The notes beneath the pieces were generated by a model. It was given only the letters and a program-made list of their open reading frames with translations, did not search any database and had not been told where the DNA came from. From JBJYKD01 sp049310025 (GTDB lineage Bacteria > Bacillota > Thermosediminibacteria > Thermosediminibacterales > Tepidanaerobacteraceae), in NCBI RefSeq assembly GCF_049310025.1, contig NZ_JBJYKD010000014.1:1-64000 (forward strand): a DNA stretch of 64,000 bases, given 5' to 3'. The position numbers and the translations under genes are program-made. Below, piece after piece: positions 16,568-25,435 of the stretch (position 1 is its first letter; each line of letters opens with the position of its first letter).

Positions 16568-17653
16568 ATGGCAGACAAAATAAAGGTGCTTGTAGTCGAT
16601 GATTCGGCTTTTATGAGAAAATTCATATCGGATATGATAAACAACGAACCCGACATGGAGGTCGTTGATACGGCAAAAGACGGAGATTCGGCGGTAAACA
16701 AGGTAAAAAGCCTTGCGCCGGATGTGGTCACCCTGGATGTTGAAATGCCCGGTAAAAACGGGCTTGAAGTGCTAAGAGAAATAAAGAATACCGGCCTTTC
16801 TCAGGTCATTATGTTCAGCGGCCTGACCGCCCGGGGATCATCCATAACCATTGAGGCTCTGAGAATAGGGGCATTTGATTTCGTGCAAAAGCCCTCAGGT
16901 TTTAAATATTTTAAAATCGACGAGATCAAAAAAGAGCTCGTAGAGAAAATAAGGTATGCGGCAGCGTGTAAAAGAAAGCTTCAAGGTAAAAGCGATTTAA
17001 ATTGCCGGAAGGGTGCGTTGCCAATTTCCATGCCAGGAACCGAGGAATACCGGGAAAGGAGCACCGGTGGCACTTCAAAATTGGAGGGCAAAATTAAGGC
17101 TGTAGCCCTGGGGGCCTCTACGGGAGGGCCGAAGGTGCTGCATGATGTCATCACAAAACTGCCGCCCGATTTAAATGTGCCTGTTTTTGTTGTCCAGCAC
17201 ATGCCGCCGGGATTTACAAAAGCCTTTGCCGAAAGGCTTGACAACAACAGTTTTCTTCAAGTGTCGGAAGCTTTTGACGGGGAGCCGGTGCGGCCGGGGA
17301 AAGTTTATGTGGCCCCCGGCGGTTATCACATGCTGATAGAGGACGGCAAAATCAAGCTGGATTCTTCTCCACCCGTCCACGGGGTAAGGCCCGCCGCCGA
17401 CAAGCTCTTTGTTTCGGCGGCAGAGGTCTATAAAGAAGGGCTGCTGTGCTGCGTTTTTACGGGCATGGGAAAGGACGGGGCCGAAGGAGTAAAGGCCGTC
17501 AAGGCAATGGGAGGGGTTGTTCTTGCCCAGGATGAGGCTACCTCAGTGGTCTACGGAATGCCGAAGGCCGCCTTTGAGACGGGATGCGTCGACATGGTGC
17601 TGCCGGATTATAAAATAGCCGAGCAGATTATAAGGTACATAAAAGGCCTGTAG
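16568..17653 (+). CDS. cheB: Chemotaxis response regulator protein-glutamate methylesterase
   Basis: A 361-residue CheB. The N-terminal receiver domain (about 3-125) has VLVVDDSAFMRK and the phospho-acceptor in VVTLDVEMPGKNG. The C-terminal methylesterase domain (about 175-360) has the catalytic triad positions in LGASTGGPKVL, VQHMPPGFT and GMGKDGAEG. It demethylates receptors in chemotaxis. ATG 16568 follows CAGGAG; a longer frame from 16511 begins inside a TATAAT sequence (16514-16519) that may be its -10 box. No other chemotaxis gene flanks it. Confidence 0.92.
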   Translation: MADKIKVLVVDDSAFMRKFISDMINNEPDMEVVDTAKDGDSAVNKVKSLAPDVVTLDVEMPGKNGLEVLREIKNTGLSQVIMFSGLTARGSSITIEALRIGAFDFVQKPSGFKYFKIDEIKKELVEKIRYAAACKRKLQGKSDLNCRKGALPISMPGTEEYRERSTGGTSKLEGKIKAVALGASTGGPKVLHDVITKLPPDLNVPVFVVQHMPPGFTKAFAERLDNNSFLQVSEAFDGEPVRPGKVYVAPGGYHMLIEDGKIKLDSSPPVHGVRPAADKLFVSAAEVYKEGLLCCVFTGMGKDGAEGVKAVKAMGGVVLAQDEATSVVYGMPKAAFETGCVDMVLPDYKIAEQIIRYIKGL

Positions 17654-17706
17654 AGGACGGCGTTGAAGAACTACTAGTCTGATTGAATATTGAAAAAAGG
17701 AGCAGG

Positions 17707-18678
17707 ATGTGCGCAATGCTGGATTGCATCACCGACGTTAAGGGGATTAAAGTGGGACATGCCCAGGACCTTGACGCCGCCACCGGCTGCACCGTGGTCC
17801 TGTGCGAAGAAGGAGCGGTGGGTGGCGCGGAAGTTCGCGGAGGGGCGCCGGGCACACGGGAGACGGATTTGCTCGGTCCCCGGAACCTGGTTGAAAAGGT
17901 TCATGGGGTTTACCTGAGCGGAGGGAGCGCCTTCGGGCTGGACGGTGCTTCAGGGGTCATGCGCTATCTGGAAGAGCGGGGCATAGGTTTTGACGTGGGG
18001 GTGACCAAAGTCCCTATAGTGCCGGCCGCCGTACTCTTTGACCTGACGGTAGGGGATTACAGAAAGAGACCGGATTTTGCCATGGGCTACGAAGCCTGTC
18101 TGAACGCCACCGATAATAACGATATGATGGGGAATGTGGGGGCGGGCACAGGAGCGACGGTGGGCAAGTTTCTTGGGGATGAGTTTTCCATGAAAGGTGG
18201 GCTGGGCACCGCGTCCATCAGGGTCGGTGACCTGGTGGTGGGCGCCCTGGTGGCGGTGAACTGCCTGGGGGATGTGATAGACCCGGATACGGGGGAAATC
18301 GTCGCCGGAGCCTTGAACGAAACAAAAACGGGTTTCGCCGATACCATGAAACTGATGAAGGCCGGTGTGACAGGCCCCGGCGGTTTCGGCAGAAACACCA
18401 CCATAGGCGTGGTGGCCACCAATGCCGCGCTTACAAAGGCCGGTGCCGGGAAAGTGGCATCCATGGCCCATAACGGTTATGCCAGGACCATCAGGCCGGT
18501 TCACACCATGTACGACGGCGATACCGTTTTTTGCCTGTCCTGCGGCCGGGTGCGGGCGGAAGTCTCCATAGTCGGGGCTCTCGCCGCCGAGGTCGTGGCA
18601 AAAGCCGTGGTAAGAGCCGTGAGGAGTGCAGAAACGCTGGGCGGGAAAATTTCGCATAAAGATTTAAAAAAGCTATGA
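17707..18678 (+). CDS. P1 family (DmpA-type) peptidase
   Basis: A 323-residue N-terminal-nucleophile hydrolase of the P1/DmpA family (L-aminopeptidase/D-esterase, beta-aminopeptidases). The autoprocessing site is the Asn-Thr of GRNTTIGVVATNA (about residues 228-240), where cleavage would free the Thr nucleophile; the N-terminal half has YLSGGSAFGLDGASG. The ATG at 17707 is four bases after AAGGAG; ATG 17716 is an alternative. Substrate is unknown. It lies 53 bases after cheB and may be co-transcribed. Confidence 0.85.
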   Translation: MCAMLDCITDVKGIKVGHAQDLDAATGCTVVLCEEGAVGGAEVRGGAPGTRETDLLGPRNLVEKVHGVYLSGGSAFGLDGASGVMRYLEERGIGFDVGVTKVPIVPAAVLFDLTVGDYRKRPDFAMGYEACLNATDNNDMMGNVGAGTGATVGKFLGDEFSMKGGLGTASIRVGDLVVGALVAVNCLGDVIDPDTGEIVAGALNETKTGFADTMKLMKAGVTGPGGFGRNTTIGVVATNAALTKAGAGKVASMAHNGYARTIRPVHTMYDGDTVFCLSCGRVRAEVSIVGALAAEVVAKAVVRAVRSAETLGGKISHKDLKKL

Positions 18679-18788
18679 AGAAGTGATGCATTTTTTTGCC
18701 TATATGAAGTAAAGCTACGCAGTAAATTATAGCAAAAGAAGGAATATTACATTTTGTGTAGAATATATATAAAACAAGAGGTGAAACA

Positions 18789-19631
18789 ATGGCCGGAGAC
18801 ATTGAAAAAATTCAGGCGGTAATGAATGATTTAAAGCCTTCGGAAAAAAAGATTGCCCGGTACATTCTCAAAAATCCTTCGGAGATATCCGATCTGTCTA
18901 TCGCGGAACTTTCGCAAAAATGCGGCACAAGCGAAGCCAGCGTGGTGAGGTTTTGCCGCACGCTGGGCTACAGGGGTTATCAGGATTTGAAAATAAAGAT
19001 ATCCGCGGATATCACTTTGAAAACCAAAAAAATTCAGGGGGTGGTAAATGCTGATGACGATATAGACAGCATAATTACAAAGATTTCAAAAAACAACATT
19101 CAGGCCATAGAAAGCACCATGGATGTAATTGACAGGCAGGAACTGCAAAAGGCTGTGGACGCGATACTTGAAGCAAAAAAGATCGACATATACGGTGTGG
19201 GAGCGTCAGCCATCGTTGCTCAGGACGCCATGCACAAATTCATGAGGATAAATAAACCCTGTACCGCTTACACGGATACCCACATGCAGCTGGCTTCGGC
19301 GGCCAATCTCACAAAAGACGACGTGGCCATAGGCGTATCCTACTCCGGACAGACTGTGGATACGGTGGACGCTTTAAAAGTTGCCAAAAACGCCGGGGCC
19401 ACCACCATCTGCATAACCAAATTCGGACGCTCACCCATCACGGAAGTGTCGGACATAAAGCTTTTTGTCACATCTTCAGAGGCCCTGTTCCGCAGCGGTG
19501 CCATGGCTTCGCGGATAGCCCAGATGAATGTGATTGATATACTGTTTTCCATCGTGGCATGCAAGAAATACGACTGCATTATTAAATACCTGGAAAACAC
19601 CAGCCAGGCGGTGGCACCGAGAAAGTATTAA
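18789..19631 (+). CDS. murR: RpiR-family regulator of the MurNAc operon
   Basis: A 280-residue MurR/RpiR regulator: N-terminal HTH_6 (about 1-77, LSIAELSQKCGTSEASVVRFCRTLG) plus a SIS sugar-phosphate-binding domain (about 120-250, GVGASAIVAQDAM, GVSYSGQTVDTV). In this position it should respond to MurNAc 6-phosphate and control the PTS, MupG and MurQ genes that follow. AGAGGTGA precedes the ATG. A perfect inverted repeat lies between it and murP. Confidence 0.87.
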   Translation: MAGDIEKIQAVMNDLKPSEKKIARYILKNPSEISDLSIAELSQKCGTSEASVVRFCRTLGYRGYQDLKIKISADITLKTKKIQGVVNADDDIDSIITKISKNNIQAIESTMDVIDRQELQKAVDAILEAKKIDIYGVGASAIVAQDAMHKFMRINKPCTAYTDTHMQLASAANLTKDDVAIGVSYSGQTVDTVDALKVAKNAGATTICITKFGRSPITEVSDIKLFVTSSEALFRSGAMASRIAQMNVIDILFSIVACKKYDCIIKYLENTSQAVAPRKY

Positions 19632-19648
19632 TTTTTTTTAATCCTATA

Positions 19649-19665
19649 ATGAAACAAAATTTCAT
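19649..19665. promoter_or_regulatory. Candidate MurR operator
   Basis: ATGAAA (19649-19654) and TTTCAT (19660-19665) form a perfect 6-bp inverted repeat with a CAAAA spacer. TGAAA/TTTCA repeats are typical operators of RpiR/MurR-type regulators. TATAAT-like sequences flank it at 19645-19650 and 19665-19670, so bound regulator would cover the promoter of the PTS gene. Confidence 0.5.
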
Positions 19666-19695
19666 ATAATAAGACAAAAAAAGAAAAAGCATTAC

Positions 19696-19722
19696 AGGAG
19701 GTGAGATGAAAGATTAAATCTC
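19696..19722 (+). promoter_or_regulatory. Three-codon leader ORF with perfect ribosome site upstream of murP
   Basis: AGGAGGTGAG (19696-19705) leads directly into ATG AAA GAT TAA (19706-19717). GAGAT (19703-19707) can pair with ATCTC (19718-19722), covering the start codon. The murP start, with its own AAAGGAGG, is 52 bases further on. This may be chance, or a minimal ORF or ribosome landing site that influences murP expression. Confidence 0.3.
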
Positions 19723-19769
19723 AATCCATGTAAGCACGAAAATTATTTTTTGTAAAGGAGGTACCGTTT

Positions 19770-21143
19770 ATGTCGAAAGAGAAAGATATGGCCGTCGGAA
19801 TTCTGGAGGGGTTGGGAGGAAAGGATAATGTTGTATCTATAACGAATTGCATGACAAGGCTCAGGGTGGAAGTCAAAGATAGGTCCAAAGTTGACAAAGA
19901 ACGGCTTTCAGCAATCAATGGGGTTATAAAAGTTATCGACAACGGTGAAGGCCTGCAGATTGTACTTGGGCCCGGTGCTGCGGCGAAAGTCGCCGGCGAG
20001 CTGTCAAAAGTCGTCGGCATAAAGCTGGGAGACGCACGGGAAATTAAAGCAGCCATTAACGAGAAAAATAAAACACCGTTCAAGCTGCTGTTAAGGCGCA
20101 TCGCGGGGATATTTATACCGCTTATACCGGGCTTAATTGGTGGTGGCCTGATACTGGGGATTACCAATGTGGCTACAAAATTTGAATGGATAGCCGACAA
20201 AAATTTACTGGCCATGCTAGGTGTTTTCGGCAGCACCATTTTTACTTATATGGGAATCATGGTCGGCATAAATACAGCAAAGGAGTTTGGCGGTTCCCCA
20301 ACCATAGGCGGGATTATCGCCGGTATCATTTATAACCCGGCGCTGGCCAATATTCAAATTGCCGGAAAACCGCTCATTATCGGGCGGGGAGGGATAATTT
20401 CGGTACTTATTGCGGCGGCTTTTGCCAGTTACCTCGAAAGAAATATCAGGAAGAAAATGCCCAATACTATCGAGCTCCTGGCCACGCCTTTGCTCACGAT
20501 ACTAATAGCGGGTTTTGCGACGTTATATGTATTGCAACCTGTGGGCGGGCTAATCGCCGATGCGATAGGCAACGCCGTCAACGTGGCCATCGCGGGCAAA
20601 GCCGGGGTTTTCACCGGTTTTGTTCTGGCTGGGACTTTTCTGCCTCTGGTCATGACAGGTCTACACCAGGGCCTTACCCCAATCCATGTGCAGTTGATTG
20701 AGTCGACTGGTGTTACTGTTCTCCTGCCCATCCTTGCTATGGCCGGAGCCGGGCAGGTGGGTGCTGCCCTTGCCGTCTACGTAAAGACGAAAAGCAGACA
20801 GCTTAAAAAAATAATCGAAGGTTCCATAGCGGTAGGCATTCTCGGGATAGGGGAACCGTTGATTTACGGCGTTACCCTGCCGCTGGGCAGGCCGTTTATA
20901 GGCGCCTGTATCGGAGGGGCTTTCGGAGGGGCATTCCAGGCTTTCTTCGGCGTCGGTTCAAAGGGCCTCGGCATATCAGGCATACCGCTGGCGGCGCTTA
21001 TCCAGCCCGAAAAAATAGTTTATTACCTGCTTGGCCTTGCCGTCTCATACATCGCGGGTTTTATAGCCACATATTTGCTGGGATTTGACGATCCGGTAGA
21101 CGAGCGGGTGAATGCGGAAAGCGGTTTTTCATTTAACATCTAG
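19770..21143 (+). CDS. murP: N-acetylmuramic acid PTS EIIBC component
   Basis: A 457-residue fused EIIB-EIIC of the glucose superfamily. The EIIB domain (about 1-85) carries the phosphocysteine in TNCMTRLRV (Cys about residue 28); the EIIC domain (about 105-450) has the family motif GIGEPLIYGV near residues 355-364 and about ten membrane segments. No EIIA domain is present, so it must borrow a soluble EIIA. With MupG and MurQ following, MurNAc (or MurNAc-GlcNAc) is the likely substrate, imported as MurNAc 6-phosphate. Confidence 0.87.
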   Translation: MSKEKDMAVGILEGLGGKDNVVSITNCMTRLRVEVKDRSKVDKERLSAINGVIKVIDNGEGLQIVLGPGAAAKVAGELSKVVGIKLGDAREIKAAINEKNKTPFKLLLRRIAGIFIPLIPGLIGGGLILGITNVATKFEWIADKNLLAMLGVFGSTIFTYMGIMVGINTAKEFGGSPTIGGIIAGIIYNPALANIQIAGKPLIIGRGGIISVLIAAAFASYLERNIRKKMPNTIELLATPLLTILIAGFATLYVLQPVGGLIADAIGNAVNVAIAGKAGVFTGFVLAGTFLPLVMTGLHQGLTPIHVQLIESTGVTVLLPILAMAGAGQVGAALAVYVKTKSRQLKKIIEGSIAVGILGIGEPLIYGVTLPLGRPFIGACIGGAFGGAFQAFFGVGSKGLGISGIPLAALIQPEKIVYYLLGLAVSYIAGFIATYLLGFDDPVDERVNAESGFSFNI

Positions 21144-21164
21144 GTAGCAAGAGTGAGGATGATT

Positions 21165-22259
21165 ATGTACTACGGCATATCTGTTTACCAGACTTCCGAT
21201 TTTACGCTTGAAGGCAATCTGGAATATATGAAAAAGGCGGGGGGTATAGGCTACAATCTTGTATTTACTTCACTGCATCTGCCCGAAGTCGATTATGGGA
21301 AAACACTGGATGGTTTTAAAGAAATTTCAAAAACGGCAAGAGAGAGTGGCATGGAATTAATAGCGGACATATCCCCGGCGACCATGAGAATTTTTGGCGC
21401 CACATGCATGGATTTAAAGCCTTTTTCGGAATTTGGAATAAGTTTTTTGCGAGCAGATTACGGTTTTAGCCCGGACGAACTATCGATTATGACCCGCAAT
21501 GAATACGGCATAAATATTCAGATAAACGCCAGCACCATTGCGAAAAACCTGCTTGATACATTAAAAGAATCGGGTGCCGATTTTGGCAGGATTTCGGCAT
21601 GTCATAATTTTTACCCGAGACCGGAGACGGGCCTGTCCTACAGGGCTTTTGTTGAAAAAACCCTGCTTTGTAAGGAATACAATATGACGGTATTTGCATT
21701 TATACCCTCCAGAAAAGGAAGAAGGGGTCCCATCTATGAAGGCCTGCCCACTCTGGAAATGCACAGAGACATTGACTCTGAAATTGCGGCAAAGCATCTG
21801 CTGTATACGGGGGTAATTGACGGGGTTATATTCGGTGACGCTTATGCGTCGGAACGTGAACTGATACAGGTTGTTTCCATAGATCCGGATGTGATCGAGT
21901 TAAGCATAGAGCTGCATCCCGGTATCACCCAGCAAGAAAGAAACATTGTATTTCTTCCGCACCATACGAATCGCCTCGATGCCCCCGACTGCCTCATAAG
22001 ATCGGAAGAGTCAAGGGGTTATGCAGGGATAGGTGAAAAGATAAAACCGAACAACACCGCCGAAAGAAAAGCTTACAGCGTGACCATTGATAACGAGGAT
22101 TACAAAAGATATTCCGGTGAACTTCAGATTGTATTAAAAGACCTGCCTGCGGATAAAAGGGTGAATGTTGCAGGCAGAATCCCGGAAGACGAGCATATTT
22201 TAGCGCACCAAATAAAACCCGGAAAAAAATTCAGATTCAGGGAAGGAATGAAACAATGA
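21165..22259 (+). CDS. mupG: 6-phospho-N-acetylmuramidase, MupG/DUF871 family
   Basis: A 364-residue DUF871 (MupG) protein: a TIM-barrel part (about 1-240, beginning YYGISVYQTSDFT) followed by a small C-terminal beta domain (about 250-360, VNVAGRIPEDEHILAHQ). Characterised MupG hydrolyses MurNAc-6-phosphate-GlcNAc taken up by the PTS. ATG 21165 is chosen because GTGAGG lies six bases upstream; earlier in-frame starts at 21153 and 21159 overlap that site. The stop overlaps murQ by four bases. Confidence 0.86.
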   Translation: MYYGISVYQTSDFTLEGNLEYMKKAGGIGYNLVFTSLHLPEVDYGKTLDGFKEISKTARESGMELIADISPATMRIFGATCMDLKPFSEFGISFLRADYGFSPDELSIMTRNEYGINIQINASTIAKNLLDTLKESGADFGRISACHNFYPRPETGLSYRAFVEKTLLCKEYNMTVFAFIPSRKGRRGPIYEGLPTLEMHRDIDSEIAAKHLLYTGVIDGVIFGDAYASERELIQVVSIDPDVIELSIELHPGITQQERNIVFLPHHTNRLDAPDCLIRSEESRGYAGIGEKIKPNNTAERKAYSVTIDNEDYKRYSGELQIVLKDLPADKRVNVAGRIPEDEHILAHQIKPGKKFRFREGMKQ

Positions 22260-23203
22260 ACCTGGCAAAATTAATTACCGAAGAGCGTAATCCGGAAACC
22301 ATGGACATTGACATACTGGATACCGTAAACATGTTAAAAAAAATTAACGATGAGGATAAAAAAGTGGCTTTTGCGGTGGAAAAAGAGATACCCCGTATCG
22401 CTGAAGCGGTTGACGGAATAGCGCTGAGGCTCGGGCAGGGAGGCAGGCTCTTTTACATCGGAGCCGGGACCAGCGGAAGGCTCGGAATACTGGATGCATC
22501 GGAATGTCCTCCCACATACGGCGTAAATCCGGAGATGGTGCAGGGTATAATTGCCGGTGGAGATGCCGCCATAAGAAGGTCTATAGAAGGAGCGGAAGAC
22601 GACTTTGAAGCCGGAGTAAGGGATTTGCGGGAAAAAAACCTCGGTTCGAGGGACGCCGTGGTGGGCCTTGCGGCCAGCGGCAGGACGCCGTATGTACTGG
22701 GGGCCCTGAAATATGCAAAAGAAGTAGGAGCTCTCTGCATCGGCCTATGCTGCACCACAAAAAGCCCTATGGAGGAATATGCCGATATCATGATTACCCC
22801 CATCGTCGGGCCGGAGGTTATCACGGGGTCCACCCGCATGAAAGCCGGCACGGCTCAGAAACTGGTGCTGAACATGATCTCCACCGGAGTGATGATCAAG
22901 CTGGGCAAGGTATACAGCAATTTGATGGTCGATGTCCAGGCGAATAATATGAAGCTCATGGAGCGGGCAAAAAGAATAGTAAAAACAGTGACCAATGCGC
23001 CGGAGGAGCTGATAGAAAAGACGCTAAATGAGACAGGTTACAACGTAAAACTTGCCATTATTATTTTGCTTACAGACCTTAATAAGACCGATGCCGCAAT
23101 ACTGCTGGAACATAGTCGGGGCCATATAAGAAAGGCTTTGCAGGAACTTGAAAAGACAAGGAAGTTTGAGTGTAATAGGGGTGTCAATTCGAAAAAGCCC
23201 TAG
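22256..23203 (+). CDS. murQ: N-acetylmuramic acid 6-phosphate etherase
   Basis: A 315-residue SIS-domain etherase that removes the D-lactyl ether from MurNAc 6-phosphate to give GlcNAc 6-phosphate. The family signatures FYIGAGTSGRLGILDASECPP (split about residues 64-84) and GSTRMKAGTAQK (about 195-206) are intact, with LAASGRTPYVLGAL between. It starts within the mupG stop (ATGA). Last gene of the murR-murP-mupG-murQ operon, which makes this a complete cell-wall sugar salvage module. Confidence 0.95.
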   Translation: MNLAKLITEERNPETMDIDILDTVNMLKKINDEDKKVAFAVEKEIPRIAEAVDGIALRLGQGGRLFYIGAGTSGRLGILDASECPPTYGVNPEMVQGIIAGGDAAIRRSIEGAEDDFEAGVRDLREKNLGSRDAVVGLAASGRTPYVLGALKYAKEVGALCIGLCCTTKSPMEEYADIMITPIVGPEVITGSTRMKAGTAQKLVLNMISTGVMIKLGKVYSNLMVDVQANNMKLMERAKRIVKTVTNAPEELIEKTLNETGYNVKLAIIILLTDLNKTDAAILLEHSRGHIRKALQELEKTRKFECNRGVNSKKP

Positions 23204-23353
23204 AAGCACAGGAATGAAATATTAAAAGATACAAAAATGTTGAAGCTCCTTGTCATTTTGCCGGCATTATACCACTAACAGCTTTTATTTACAAAAAACT
23301 GCGAATATGTTATTAGGAAATCAACTATTTCCATGATTTGGGATGAAAGGCGC

Positions 23354-23658
23354 ATGGACATAAGATCGGCAGAAAAAGAATATAAAACTTTGCTTGAGAG
23401 TGAACTGGAAAGAATTACAGCAGAGTTAAAGCAACTTGGGACGGAAAAAATACTGCTCTTCGGGTGGAGAAAAGTGTGGAAAGTGGTCTATACTAGACGG
23501 CTATTATATTCCTACAAGATATCCCAAACGGCCTGCCGGATAGTATCCACTCAAAGGTATACAATAGGAAAATAGCGTCGGAGGCTGTGGATTTGGCCGA
23601 GGATGCGGTTAATACTGTCGATGAAATAATGAAAGATTTAGGGAAAGAAAAACTGTAA
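23354..23658 (+). pseudogene. Decayed MNT nucleotidyltransferase/HEPN gene pair
   Basis: From ATG 23354 the frame reads as the start of a minimal nucleotidyltransferase (AELKQLGTEKILLFG, about residues 26-40), but the expected GSYARG and Asp motifs are missing. Immediately after, in another frame, comes the C-terminal part of a HEPN protein: LDGYYIPTRYP (from about 23493), then a one-base shift (an extra A in CCCAAAC), then NGLPDSIHSKVYNRKIASEA through to TAA at 23656-23658. This is best explained by a deletion that fused the two genes plus a frameshift. Intact MNT/HEPN pairs are toxin-antitoxin systems; this one cannot make either full product. Confidence 0.7.
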
Positions 23659-23660
23659 TA

Positions 23661-23683
23661 TAAGGGGGTTAAAAGCCCCCTTA
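23661..23683 (+). terminator. Hairpin after the MNT/HEPN remnant
   Basis: TAAGGGGG (23661-23668) pairs perfectly with CCCCCTTA (23676-23683) around TTAAAAG. There is no long U run, so termination strength is uncertain. It separates the remnant from the tyrS leader. Confidence 0.5.
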
Positions 23684-23734
23684 TAAGGTCTCTTGCCATA
23701 ATACAGAGATTTATGGTAGTATATAATAAATGCA

Positions 23735-23957
23735 AAATGTAAGCGATGAATGAGCGAGTAGCTGCCCGGGGTTACAACAAAGAGAGCGGTCCGGCCGGTG
23801 TAAGGGCCGCAGCACCAGGGGAGGCGAATTACACTCAGGAGTTGCCGCATATCTGGCGGTTGCCGCCCGTTAAGCGGCCCAGAGGCATCGTGTGATGCGA
23901 ATTAAGGTGGTACCACGGGCCCCCCCGTCCTTAAAAGACCGGGGGCTTTTATTTTTA
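23735..23957 (+). promoter_or_regulatory. Tyrosine T-box leader of tyrS
   Basis: The leader has an AGTA loop-E half at 23757-23760, the matching GAA at 23826-23828 followed after one base by the specifier codon TAC (Tyr, 23830-23832), and the conserved T-box AAGGTGGTACCACG at 23904-23917. A GC-rich terminator (about 23919-23946) ends in TTTTATTTTTA. Uncharged tRNA-Tyr would pair with the specifier and the T-box bulge to favour the antiterminator. A TATAAT at 23722-23727 is the likely -10 box. Confidence 0.92.
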
Positions 23958-24016
23958 GCCTATCTTTAATCCATAATCATATCTGGATACGCAAGACAGA
24001 AGAGGAGGCGCGAGGC

Positions 24017-25246
24017 ATGAAAAATGTATACGACATATTGAAAGAAAGAGGATTTATAGAACAGGCCACCCATGAAGAAGAAATCAGAGACCTCCTGGGC
24101 AGAGAAAGGGTAGTTTTTTATATCGGATTTGACCCCACCGCCGACAGCCTGCACGCGGGTCATCTTCTCCAGATGATTGCCATGGCCCACATGCAGAAAG
24201 CCGGTCATATACCCATTGTCCTACTGGGTGGAGGGACCGCCATGGTAGGAGACCCCTCCGGGAGGACTGAAATGCGCAGGATGCTGACTCAGGAGCAGAT
24301 TCAAAGCAACGCTGAAAGATTTAAAAAACAGTTTGAAAAGCTCATCGACTTTTCCGACGGTAAAGCATTTATGGTAAACAATGCCGACTGGCTTTTAAAA
24401 TTAAACTATGTTACCTTTTTGCGCGAAATCGGCAGGCATTTTAGCGTCAACAGGATGTTAACCGCCGAATGCTACAGGCAGCGCATGGAGACGGGGCTGA
24501 CTTTCCTTGAATTCAATTATATGCTCATGCAGTCATACGATTTCCTGCAGCTTTACCGGAAATACGGGTGCAGGCTGCAGATGGGCGGCAATGATCAGTG
24601 GTCAAATATCATAGGCGGCGTTGAACTGGTGAGGAAGGTGGAAGGCGTCACAGTATACGGACTCACACTTACCCTCCTGACCACCAGCGAAGGCAAAAAA
24701 ATGGGCAAAACCGAAGCCGGGGCCATCTGGCTTGATCCTGAAAAGACATCCCCCTATGATTTTTACCAGTACTGGAGAAACGTTGACGACAGGGATGTGG
24801 AAAAATGCCTGTCCCTTCTAACCTTCCTGCCCATGGAAGAAGTGAGGCGTTTGGGTTCGCTGGAGGGCGCCGAAATAAACAGGGCAAAGGAAATCCTGGC
24901 TTTCGCGCTTACAAAAATGATTCACGGTGAAGAGGAAGCCAAAAAAGCCGAAGCGTCGGCAAGGGCCCTTTTCTACGACGGTTCCGACCTGTCTTCGGTT
25001 CCTTCCACCACCATAACCTTACAGGAACTTGGTGAGGGAATAGGGATACTGGAACTTTTGATGATGACCGGCTTAACATCTTCGAAAAGCGAGGGCAGGA
25101 GACTAATTCAACAGGGGGGCATTTACGTAAAGGACGCGCGCGTGGATGATATTGACCTCAAGATATCTGAGCGGGATTTTGACGACGATAAAAAACTTAT
25201 AATAAGGAAGGGGAAAAAGGTGTACCACCTGGTGAGACTGCAATAA
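24017..25246 (+). CDS. tyrS: Tyrosine-tRNA ligase
   Basis: A 409-residue class I aminoacyl-tRNA synthetase. The HIGH-type motif appears as HAGHL (about residues 52-56), the KMSKS-type motif as KKMGKT (about 231-236), and the C-terminal S4 RNA-binding domain spans about 345-405 (SSKSEGRRLIQQGGIYVKD). It charges tRNA-Tyr. AGGAGG upstream sets the ATG. Expression is governed by the Tyr T-box directly upstream. Confidence 0.96.
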   Translation: MKNVYDILKERGFIEQATHEEEIRDLLGRERVVFYIGFDPTADSLHAGHLLQMIAMAHMQKAGHIPIVLLGGGTAMVGDPSGRTEMRRMLTQEQIQSNAERFKKQFEKLIDFSDGKAFMVNNADWLLKLNYVTFLREIGRHFSVNRMLTAECYRQRMETGLTFLEFNYMLMQSYDFLQLYRKYGCRLQMGGNDQWSNIIGGVELVRKVEGVTVYGLTLTLLTTSEGKKMGKTEAGAIWLDPEKTSPYDFYQYWRNVDDRDVEKCLSLLTFLPMEEVRRLGSLEGAEINRAKEILAFALTKMIHGEEEAKKAEASARALFYDGSDLSSVPSTTITLQELGEGIGILELLMMTGLTSSKSEGRRLIQQGGIYVKDARVDDIDLKISERDFDDDKKLIIRKGKKVYHLVRLQ

Positions 25247-25353
25247 AATTGTCATGAATTACGACCTAAACAAAAAACATTGCATAGACAACTAGGCGGT
25301 TATCCCGAACGTAATCGCAGAATGCCTGGTTATTGCAATGTAAGTGACTCGCA

Positions 25354-25382
25354 TTGACAATGAATACAAAATACGATAATAT
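25354..25382 (+). promoter_or_regulatory. Sigma-A promoter of the ileS T-box transcript
   Basis: A consensus TTGACA at 25354-25359 and TAATAT at 25377-25382 with 17-bp spacing, about 50 bases before the structured leader. The gap between tyrS and this promoter (25247-25353) shows nothing else. Confidence 0.7.
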
Positions 25383-25435
25383 TAATTAACAGAGCATATT
25401 ATAATCCCGAGTATATTATAATTATAATTAAGATA

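Noticed and set aside
17950..18657. 235-codon minus-strand ORF
   Set aside because: Antisense to the P1 peptidase gene, His/Gly-rich shadow composition with no family features.
25247..25353. Possible gene between tyrS and the ileS promoter
   Set aside because: No frame of useful length or ribosome site.
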